From the NCBI GenBank assembly GCA_026983795.1, contig JALSTI010000146.1, positions 1 through 55,411 on the forward strand: a DNA stretch of 55,411 bases. Reading direction: 5' to 3'. The position numbers and the translations under genes are program-made. This document shows, piece after piece, positions 38,927 through 47,035 of this stretch. Position 1 is the first letter of the stretch; the number at the start of each line of letters is the position of its first letter. Source of the DNA: Melioribacteraceae bacterium (lineage in GTDB: Bacteria; Bacteroidota; Ignavibacteria; Ignavibacteriales; Melioribacteraceae). Below the pieces are notes generated by a model. The model was given only the letters and a program-made list of their open reading frames with translations. It did no database searches and had not been told where the DNA came from.

Positions 38927-39044
38927 GTTTTTTTGCAAAAAATTGCTTCCTGAAATTTTCTATTACAAACTTTCTGATAATCTTTTTAATTTTTCCGATT
39001 AATTTACTTACTTTACGAATATAATTAATTTCTTAAGGAAAATT

Positions 39045-39818
39045 GTGACGGGCAGCATTGTAGCGGTAATAGGACAAAAGACATTAAATTTTTTCCAAGA
39101 GTTCGGACAAATATCCCGTTTGTTTTTTGATATACTAAAATTTTCGCGTAAAATACCAAAGAGCAGAAGGTTAATTTTATCCCAAATGGAACATATTGGT
39201 GTGAATTCTTTACCTCTTGTTATAATTATTGCGGTTTTTACAGGTGCAGTTGCGGCTTGGCAGGCAGCTTATCAATTAAAGGGACTGGCTCCGCTTTCCT
39301 TTTTGGGAACGGCTACAAGCAGGGCAATAATTACTGAGCTGGGACCCGTATTAACCGGAATTGTAATTGCGGGAAGAGTTGGCGCTTCAATTGCAGCGGA
39401 ATTGGGTTCAATGAAAGTAACGGAACAAATTGATGCACTTGAAACTATGGGAATAAGTCCGGTTAGATTTTTAGCTTTGCCCCGATTTTATGCCGCTTTG
39501 CTGATGATGCCTTTTTTAATCGTTTTTGCCGATGTAATTGCCGTATTGGGAGCTTTTTTGGTTTCTAACTATTTTCTTGGCATATCATTTGATGTTTTTT
39601 TTCAGTCGGTTAAAAGATTTTTTGAAATGGGGGATTTTCTTTTTGGAATGTTCAAAGGTATGGTTTTTGGCGGTATGACAGCATTGCTCGGTTGCCATAT
39701 CGGATTCAGAACGGAAGGCGGAGCCGAAGGTGTCGGTATTTCTACCATACGGGCTTTCGTTTTTGCTTCCGCAATTATTTTGATAAGCGACTATATTCTT
39801 TGGTCATTAATTTTTTGA
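39045..39818 (+). CDS. mlaE: MlaE-family ABC transporter permease
   Basis: MEHIGVNSLPLVIIIAVFTGAVAAWQAAYQL, GPVLTGIVIAGRVGASIAAELGSMKVTEQIDALETMGISPVRFL. Confidence 0.93.
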   Translation: MTGSIVAVIGQKTLNFFQEFGQISRLFFDILKFSRKIPKSRRLILSQMEHIGVNSLPLVIIIAVFTGAVAAWQAAYQLKGLAPLSFLGTATSRAIITELGPVLTGIVIAGRVGASIAAELGSMKVTEQIDALETMGISPVRFLALPRFYAALLMMPFLIVFADVIAVLGAFLVSNYFLGISFDVFFQSVKRFFEMGDFLFGMFKGMVFGGMTALLGCHIGFRTEGGAEGVGISTIRAFVFASAIILISDYILWSLIF

Positions 39819-39937
39819 TATTTGCTTTAATTATAGTATATTTCAAGTATGTAAGAATATGTTATATGAAATTTTACTTTAAATAAACTTTGGTACGTAT
39901 TGTTTTTCTTTAATTTACAAATAATTCCTTTCTGAAA

Positions 39938-40810
39938 ATGGCAAAAAGAACTTTTGATTTTGTTGTTGCTGCTTTGCTTTTGATTATAACATTTCCGTTA
40001 ATGTTGATTTTCGGAATTATTCTTTTCATCGAATTGAAACAATTCCCATTATTTGTTCAAGAGCGCGGTTTAACATTAAATAAGCACCGTTTTAAGATTT
40101 TGAAATTACGAACCATTAAAAAGCATTCCTCACACAAGCGTGATTTGGATAAAAATAACGATATTTTTCTTAAACCCTTTCTTGCCGAAAAAATTACACC
40201 TTTTGCCAAGTGGTTACGCAGAACCGGTTTGGACGAAATTCCACAGTTGTTTAATGTTATTTTAGGACAAATGAGTTTAATAGGTCCCAGACCTTTAATG
40301 ATACACGATTTACAAATTTTAAAAAATAGTTATCCGAATTTTTATAATGAAAGGGAAAAGCTGACGGTTAAACCGGGAATTTCGGGATTGTGGCAGCTTT
40401 TTGGAAATAGGAACGAAGGTGTTTCAAATCTTGTTTATTTGGATTATCTGTACGAAAAGTATTTTTCTTTTAAATTAGACTTAATTTTATTGCTTCATAC
40501 TCTTCCCGTAATTACTGCGGCAAAAAACTCCGATGCCATTTTTAATTTTTCGAACTTTTACCTGCGAACCGGTGAAGAAAGATATAATTATTCTTCCAAG
40601 TTAAAAATAAGTTTAAATTTACCCGTGGATGTTTTCGACCTGATACTTGCTACTGCGCATGAACGCGACGGTAAATATGTTGTTGAAGTGCCGGAAACAT
40701 GGTGGTATGTTTCCAATTCGTTGAAAAATTATGCCGGAGAAGAGAAAAACTTAAATATTTTCGATATTGATTCGGGTAAAAAAGCTTCGGAAAAGAAAAA
40801 AACTGCATGA
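39938..40810 (+). CDS. Bacterial sugar transferase (undecaprenyl-phosphate glycosyl-1-P transferase catalytic domain)
   Basis: KRTFDFVVAALLLIITFPLML, FKILKLRTI, RRTGLDEIPQLFNVILGQMSLIGPRPL, KPGISGLWQL. Confidence 0.9.
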   Translation: MAKRTFDFVVAALLLIITFPLMLIFGIILFIELKQFPLFVQERGLTLNKHRFKILKLRTIKKHSSHKRDLDKNNDIFLKPFLAEKITPFAKWLRRTGLDEIPQLFNVILGQMSLIGPRPLMIHDLQILKNSYPNFYNEREKLTVKPGISGLWQLFGNRNEGVSNLVYLDYLYEKYFSFKLDLILLLHTLPVITAAKNSDAIFNFSNFYLRTGEERYNYSSKLKISLNLPVDVFDLILATAHERDGKYVVEVPETWWYVSNSLKNYAGEEKNLNIFDIDSGKKASEKKKTA

Positions 40811-41078
40811 AAATCATCTTTTCAAATATTTCCTTTTAGAGTTGTTATAAACCATATCTTAATTTTTAATTAAAGAAATCTAAAAATTTTCTTGCTTAAC
40901 TCTCCTATACAATTTATGTTTCAGATATAAAGGTATTTTTTTATTGTTAAAATTAAAGCTTAGATGATTAGTAAATTTAATCGCTGTCAAATTGAAAGTT
41001 ATTTTATTCACGCAACAAAAGGAAATAAATTCCACCGTAAGAATTTTAATTTTATTCAATTAATTAAGAGAGCAAATT

Positions 41079-42419
41079 ATGTCTGAATATACAAACCGCA
41101 TTGTTGAACTTGTAAAAGCGAAAAATCCCAGTGAACCCGAATTCCATCAAGCTGTTCAAGAAGTTACCGAATCGTTGGATTTGGTATTCCAACGTCATCC
41201 GGAATATCAAGCCGCAAGAATTTTGGAAAGAATGGTTGAGCCCGAACGCGTTATCATTTTCAGAGTGCCGTGGATGGACGACCAAGGAGATTTTCATATT
41301 AACCGTGGTTACCGCATTGAAATGAACAGCGCAATAGGTCCGTATAAAGGCGGACTCAGATTCCACCCTTCGGTAACAATGGGGATATTAAAATTTTTAG
41401 CGTTTGAACAGGTATTTAAAAATAGTTTAACAACATTACCTATGGGCGGCGGTAAAGGAGGATCGGATTTTAATCCGAAAGGGAAAAGCGATAATGAAAT
41501 AATGAGATTTTGCCAGAGTTTTATGACCGAACTTTTCCGCCATATTGGTCCCAATACCGATGTTCCCGCCGGCGATATTGGTGTTGGTACGCGTGAAATC
41601 GGATATTTATTCGGGCAATATAAAAGGCTTAAAAATGAATTTACCGGAGTTTTAACAGGTAAAGGATTAAACTGGGGAGGTTCGTTAATCCGGCCCGAAG
41701 CCACTGGTTTTGGTGTGGTTTATTTTACCGAAGAAATGCTGAAAACCAAGGGAATGACAATTGAAGGCAAAACCGTTGCTCTTTCAGGTTTTGGTAATGT
41801 AGCTTGGGGAGCTGTTCAAAAAATAAACGAATTGGGCGGAAAAGTTGTTACTTTATCCGGTCCCGATGGTTATATCTACGATCCGGATGGTGTTAAAGGA
41901 GAAAAAATTGAGTATATGCTTAAATTACGTGCAAGTAATAAAGACGCAGTTGAAGATTATGCTTCGGAATTCGGAGTACAGTTTTTCCCGGATAAAAAAC
42001 CCTGGGAAGTTAAAGCCGATATTGCCATTCCATGCGCAACTCAAAATGAAATTTATCCCGAAGACGCAAAAACATTAATAGATAACGGCTGCGTTGCAGT
42101 TTGTGAAGCCGCAAATATGCCTACAACTTTGGAAGCTTATCATTTGTTTAAAGAAGCGGGAATATTATTCGGTCCTGCTAAAGCGGCTAATGCAGGTGGA
42201 GTTGCAACATCGGGACTTGAAATGGCTCAAAACAGTATGAGATTGCCTTGGTCATCCGAAGAAGTGGATAAAAGACTTCATGAAATTATGGTTAGAATTC
42301 ATAACACTTGTTTGGAAACTGCCGATAGGTTCGGAAGCCAGGGAAATTACGTTGACGGTGCAAATATAGCCGGATTCTTAAAAGTAGCCGATGCAATGAT
42401 TGATCAAGGTCTTGTTTAG
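41079..42419 (+). CDS. gdhA: Hexameric glutamate dehydrogenase, NAD-type coenzyme fingerprint
   Basis: PMGGGKGGSDFNPKGKSDNEIMRFCQSFMTELFRHIGPNTDVPAGDIGVG; Rossmann motif LSGFGNVAWG and LSGPDGYIYDPDG. Confidence 0.95.
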   Translation: MSEYTNRIVELVKAKNPSEPEFHQAVQEVTESLDLVFQRHPEYQAARILERMVEPERVIIFRVPWMDDQGDFHINRGYRIEMNSAIGPYKGGLRFHPSVTMGILKFLAFEQVFKNSLTTLPMGGGKGGSDFNPKGKSDNEIMRFCQSFMTELFRHIGPNTDVPAGDIGVGTREIGYLFGQYKRLKNEFTGVLTGKGLNWGGSLIRPEATGFGVVYFTEEMLKTKGMTIEGKTVALSGFGNVAWGAVQKINELGGKVVTLSGPDGYIYDPDGVKGEKIEYMLKLRASNKDAVEDYASEFGVQFFPDKKPWEVKADIAIPCATQNEIYPEDAKTLIDNGCVAVCEAANMPTTLEAYHLFKEAGILFGPAKAANAGGVATSGLEMAQNSMRLPWSSEEVDKRLHEIMVRIHNTCLETADRFGSQGNYVDGANIAGFLKVADAMIDQGLV

Positions 42420-42458
42420 TAAAACATAACATTGTTATGAATTTGAAACGTCAATTTT

Positions 42459-45452
42459 ATGAATGATGAAAATATAGAGATTAAATTCGAAAGCGTTTAT
42501 AGAAGCAGAATAAGAAAATTTCAGAAGCTGATGCGCTTTAAAATACGGGATATTCTTCTCGTCTCCAGCTTGTATGATAATTATTTATTCGAAGAAGACG
42601 GCAGACTTTACGAATTAATCAGAGAAGAATATCACACGCTTAATTTAAGTCACTCACCCGAAATTACTCACGTTACTACTTCAAGAGAAGCAATAGAACT
42701 TATTCAACAAGAAAATCAATTTGATTTGATTTTAACCACAATGCACATTGAAGATATGCCCGTTTTGAATTTTGTGCAGGAAATTAAAGCCTTCGGAGTA
42801 AAAATTCCCATAATTCTACTTGCCTACGATAATGAAGAAAGAAAGGAGATGGCTAACAATCCAAAAGCGTCCATTTTCGATATGATTTTTATTTGGCAAG
42901 GCGATTACAGGCTTTTAATGGGAATCATAAAATCGGTTGAGGATAAACTTAATGTTAAAAACGATACGAAAACAATCGGCGTGCAAGTTATAATTCTGGT
43001 TGAAGACGATGTTAAATTTTACTCGGCTTATTTACCTCTGATTTATACGGAAATTTTTAAACAGTCACAGCGGCTTATTTCCGAAGGAGTAAACGCATCA
43101 CACCGGTTTTTAAGAATGCGAGCAAGACCTAAAATTATTTTGTGTACAACTTACGAAGAGGCTTGGAATTATTTCAACCAATACAAATCCAATATCCTTG
43201 GCGTAATTTCAGATATAAATTTTCTTCACAACGGAGTAAAAGACCCGGAAGCCGGAATTAAATTGGCAAAAGCAATAAAATCGGAAATGATGGATATCCC
43301 TATCCTCCTTCAATCAACTCAAGAAGAATTAAGGAGCACCGCCGATAAACTTGGAGTATCTTTCTTAAAAAAAGATTCTCCCCGGCTGTTAAATGAATTA
43401 AGAAAATTCATGATCGAACATTTCGGATTCGGAGATTTTATATTTAAAACTTCGGAAGGCCATCCCGTTGGTCATGCATCTAATTTACGTGAATTTGCCG
43501 AACAACTATCCAAAGTTCCCGACGAATCAATATTGTACCATTCCAGAAGAAATCATTTTTCAACCTGGTTAAAAGCAAGAACGGAATTTTGGCTGGCAAA
43601 TAAATTGCGTCCCCGTAAAGTATCCGATTTTAACTCTGTAGTGGATCTAAGAAACGAATTGATTTCCAGCGTTACGGATTATATAAATTTTCAACAATTA
43701 GGTTCTATAACCGAATTTAATAAAGAAACTTTCGATCCTAAAAACAGTTTTGCAAAAATCGGTTACGGGTCTCTTGGCGGTAAGGCGCGCGGACTCGGTT
43801 TTATCAATAATTTAATTAACAACTTCAACTTAAATTTTGCTTCCAAAGGCGTTGATATTTACGTCCCTTCGGCAATTGTATTGGCTACGGATATTTACGA
43901 TAAATTTATTGAAGAAAATGATCTTTTCGATTTTGCCATTAATGAAACTGATGATCAAAAAATATTGGAAAGATTTGTTTTTGCCGAAAAGTTTCCCAGC
44001 GAAGTAATTCTTAAATTAATTGACTTTTTGCACATTGTAAAAGAACCGCTTGCCGTAAGAAGTTCCAGTTTGTTGGAAGATTCCCAATTTCAACCTTTTG
44101 CCGGTGTTTATGAAACATTTATGATATCCAACAACGATGAGGATCCCGAAGAGAGATTGGAAGAATTGCTTTTAAGTATAAAAGCGGTTTATGCTTCTAC
44201 TTTTTTGAAAAAAGCCAAAGATTATCTCCAAGCCACTTCTTACAGATTGGAAGAAGAGAAAATGGCGGTTATTATACAAAAATTAGTCGGAAGTAAATAC
44301 GAAGAAAGATTTTATCCCGTTATTTCCGGCGTTGCAAAGTCATATAACTTTTATCCCGTTCCCCCGCAAAAAGCAACCGACGGTATTGCTTTGATTGCTT
44401 TAGGTCTTGGAAAAACAGTGGTGGAGGGGGGCAATACTGTAAGGTTTTGTCCTAAATTTCCAAAACATTTAATTCAATTTTATTCCACAAAAGAAACCCT
44501 GAAAAACACCCAACAAAAATTTTATGCTCTCAATTTATCATCGGAATTTTCTATCGAAACAATAGATCAACTCGAGGGAATGGTTCAAAGTTACGATTTA
44601 AGCTATGCTGAAAAAGACGGAACGTTGTACAATGTAGGCTCAACTTACTCTCCGCAGAATAATGCAATTTACGATGGAATTTCACGTGACGGAATGCGGC
44701 TTGTAACATTTGCGCCGATTTTAAAGCATAATATTTTTCCTCTGCCCGAAATTTTGGATACTTTGCTGAAGTATGGCGCTTGGGGAATGGGAACTCAAGT
44801 GGAAATTGAATTTGCGGCTAATAATTCCGAAAAGGGTAAACCGATTGACGAGTTTGCCATGTTGCAAATGCGCCCGATGGTTCTTTCCAGGGAATCTGCC
44901 GATATTGATTTTTCCAATTTGAGCAACGATGATTTGATTGCCAAAAGTAATATAGTTTTGGGAGACGGAATAATTGAAGACATTTATAACATTGTAACTA
45001 TTGATAAAGAAAAATTTGACAGGGCAAAAAGTAAAGCGGCTGCCGAAGAAATTTCTCAAATAAATTCTAAATTGCGCAATTCCAACACTAAATTTATTTT
45101 AATAGGATTGGGAAGATGGGGCAGCCTCGATCCCTGGCTTGGCATTCCTGTTACCTGGGATCAAATTTCAATGGCTGCGGTTATTGTTGAAGCGGGATTT
45201 GAAGATATTGAAGTCGATCCTTCCCAAGGCTCACACTTTTTTCACAACATTACGGCTTTCAGAATCGGATATTTTACTATCAGAAATACAAATAAAGATA
45301 CTTTTGTAGATTGGAATTGGTTGGCAAAACAGCAGCCGGAAGAAGAACTGAATTTTGTTAAACATCTAAAATTCGAAAAACCTATAATTACTAAAATCAG
45401 CGGAAGACAAAACGAAGGAGTAATTATTAAACCAGGAAAGGAAGCTTTTTAA
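42459..45452 (+). CDS. Receiver-domain + PEP/pyruvate-binding (PPDK N-terminal ATP-grasp-like) protein, copy 1
   Basis: Two receiver-like domains (DLILTTMHIEDM; VIILVEDD...ILGVISDI...FLKKDSP), then GSLGGKARGLGF, PLAVRSSSLLEDSQFQPFAGVYETF, EKMAVIIQKLVG, GLGRWGSLDPWLGIPV. Confidence 0.85.
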   Translation: MNDENIEIKFESVYRSRIRKFQKLMRFKIRDILLVSSLYDNYLFEEDGRLYELIREEYHTLNLSHSPEITHVTTSREAIELIQQENQFDLILTTMHIEDMPVLNFVQEIKAFGVKIPIILLAYDNEERKEMANNPKASIFDMIFIWQGDYRLLMGIIKSVEDKLNVKNDTKTIGVQVIILVEDDVKFYSAYLPLIYTEIFKQSQRLISEGVNASHRFLRMRARPKIILCTTYEEAWNYFNQYKSNILGVISDINFLHNGVKDPEAGIKLAKAIKSEMMDIPILLQSTQEELRSTADKLGVSFLKKDSPRLLNELRKFMIEHFGFGDFIFKTSEGHPVGHASNLREFAEQLSKVPDESILYHSRRNHFSTWLKARTEFWLANKLRPRKVSDFNSVVDLRNELISSVTDYINFQQLGSITEFNKETFDPKNSFAKIGYGSLGGKARGLGFINNLINNFNLNFASKGVDIYVPSAIVLATDIYDKFIEENDLFDFAINETDDQKILERFVFAEKFPSEVILKLIDFLHIVKEPLAVRSSSLLEDSQFQPFAGVYETFMISNNDEDPEERLEELLLSIKAVYASTFLKKAKDYLQATSYRLEEEKMAVIIQKLVGSKYEERFYPVISGVAKSYNFYPVPPQKATDGIALIALGLGKTVVEGGNTVRFCPKFPKHLIQFYSTKETLKNTQQKFYALNLSSEFSIETIDQLEGMVQSYDLSYAEKDGTLYNVGSTYSPQNNAIYDGISRDGMRLVTFAPILKHNIFPLPEILDTLLKYGAWGMGTQVEIEFAANNSEKGKPIDEFAMLQMRPMVLSRESADIDFSNLSNDDLIAKSNIVLGDGIIEDIYNIVTIDKEKFDRAKSKAAAEEISQINSKLRNSNTKFILIGLGRWGSLDPWLGIPVTWDQISMAAVIVEAGFEDIEVDPSQGSHFFHNITAFRIGYFTIRNTNKDTFVDWNWLAKQQPEEELNFVKHLKFEKPIITKISGRQNEGVIIKPGKEAF

Positions 45453-45510
45453 GCTGAATAAATAATAACAAAATAATTTTGGATATCTCACAAAAATAAG
45501 GAGAAACACA

Positions 45511-46872
45511 ATGTCACAGTATGTTCAAGATTTGATGTCAATGGTAAAAGCAAAAAACCCAAACGAACCTGAATTCCATCAAGCTGTTCTTGAAGTGGCA
45601 GAATCTTTGGATGTGGTTTTGGAAAAACATCCTGAATACAGAGCCGCAAAAATATTGGAGAGAATGGTTGAACCCGAAAGGGTAATAGAATTTAGAGTTC
45701 CTTGGGTTGATGAAGAAGGTGAAATTCATATCAACCGCGGTTACAGAATTGAAATGAATAGTGCGATTGGTCCTTACAAAGGCGGATTAAGATTTCACCC
45801 TTCCGTAAACCGAAGCATTCTGAAATTTTTAGCTTTCGAACAAGTATTCAAAAACAGTTTAACCTCGTTGCCTATGGGCGGCGGAAAAGGCGGATCTGAT
45901 TTTGATCCTAAAGGTAAAAGCGACCTTAAAGTAATGAGGTTTACTCAGCAATTTATGAGCGAATTGTTCCGTCATATTGGTCCTAATACCGACGTTCCCG
46001 CCGGCGATATTGGCGTTGGCGGTAGGGAAATAGGCTATTTGTTTGGTCAATATAAAAAATTAAGAAATGAATTCTCCGGCGTTCTTACCGGTAAAGGATT
46101 AAATTGGGGAGGTTCCTTAATAAGACCCGAAGCAACCGGTTACGGAAGCGTTTATTTCGCATCGGAAATGCTGGCAACAAGAGGAGAAACGTTGGAAGGC
46201 AAAATATGTTTGGTATCCGGCAGCGGAAACGTAGCCCAATATACCGTAGAAAAAATTAACCAATTAGGCGGTAAAGTTGTTACTTTATCAGATTCCAATG
46301 GTTATGTTTACGACGAAGAGGGAATTGATGCCGAAAAATTGGCTTACGTAATGGAATTGAAAAATGTTAGACGCGGAAGAATTAAAGAATATGCCGAAAA
46401 ATATCCTAATGCGGTTTATACTCCGGTAGATCCCAATCTCGATTATAATCCTTTATGGAATCATAAAGCAGATTGCGCTTTCCCGTCCGCTACGCAAAAC
46501 GAAATAAACGGTAAAGATGCTCAACATTTACTGGATAACGGAGTTTTTGTGGTTAGTGAAGGTGCTAATATGCCCACAACATTGGACGGCGTTCAATTGT
46601 TCCTGGATAAGGGAATCCTTTACGGTCCGGCAAAAGCCGCAAATGCCGGCGGCGTGGCGGTTTCCGGCTTGGAAATGTCTCAAAACAGTATGAGGTTAAA
46701 CTGGACAAGAGAAGAAGTGGATAAACGATTACATGGAATTATGAAAAATATTCATAAAACATGCGTTGATATGGCTGAAAGATTCGGAATGCCGGGAAAT
46801 TATGTGGCAGGCGCAAATATAGGCGGTTTCTTAAAAGTTGCCGACGCAATGATGGATCAAGGCGTTGTTTAA
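45511..46872 (+). CDS. gdhA: Hexameric glutamate dehydrogenase, NADP-type coenzyme fingerprint
   Basis: PMGGGKGGSDFDPKGKSDLKVMRFTQQFMSELFRHIGPNTDVPAGDIGVGGREIGYLFGQYK; VSGSGNVAQYTVEK and LSDSNGYVYDEEG. Confidence 0.95.
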   Translation: MSQYVQDLMSMVKAKNPNEPEFHQAVLEVAESLDVVLEKHPEYRAAKILERMVEPERVIEFRVPWVDEEGEIHINRGYRIEMNSAIGPYKGGLRFHPSVNRSILKFLAFEQVFKNSLTSLPMGGGKGGSDFDPKGKSDLKVMRFTQQFMSELFRHIGPNTDVPAGDIGVGGREIGYLFGQYKKLRNEFSGVLTGKGLNWGGSLIRPEATGYGSVYFASEMLATRGETLEGKICLVSGSGNVAQYTVEKINQLGGKVVTLSDSNGYVYDEEGIDAEKLAYVMELKNVRRGRIKEYAEKYPNAVYTPVDPNLDYNPLWNHKADCAFPSATQNEINGKDAQHLLDNGVFVVSEGANMPTTLDGVQLFLDKGILYGPAKAANAGGVAVSGLEMSQNSMRLNWTREEVDKRLHGIMKNIHKTCVDMAERFGMPGNYVAGANIGGFLKVADAMMDQGVV

Positions 46873-46889
46873 TTAAGCCGTTTTATCTC

Positions 46890-46917
46890 AAACTCCCGCT
46901 CGCCCGGGCGGGAGTTT
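46890..46917 (+). terminator. Rho-independent terminator after the second gdhA
   Basis: AAACTCCCGC-N8-GCGGGAGTTT 10-bp stem followed by CTTTTT. Confidence 0.88.
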
Positions 46918-47035
46918 CTTTTTACTGTTTCTTATCTTCTCTTTTTTAATTTCTTCAATTTTACTTACTTTAATGAAAGGAATTTATTTCGTCTGAGAAT
47001 TTATCAATCTCTCATTTTTTTCGGAGAATACAAAA

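Noticed and set aside
38650-39044. T-box or amino-acid riboswitch upstream of ilvE
   Set aside because: No T-box sequence or specifier architecture visible; the BCAA codon run plus hairpin fits leader-peptide attenuation better.
41309-41704. 131-aa minus-strand ORF inside the first gdhA (also 41064..41366 -, 45538..45729 -, 45859..46050 -)
   Set aside because: Antisense to strongly conserved GDH coding sequence, no recognisable domain; shadow ORFs from codon bias.
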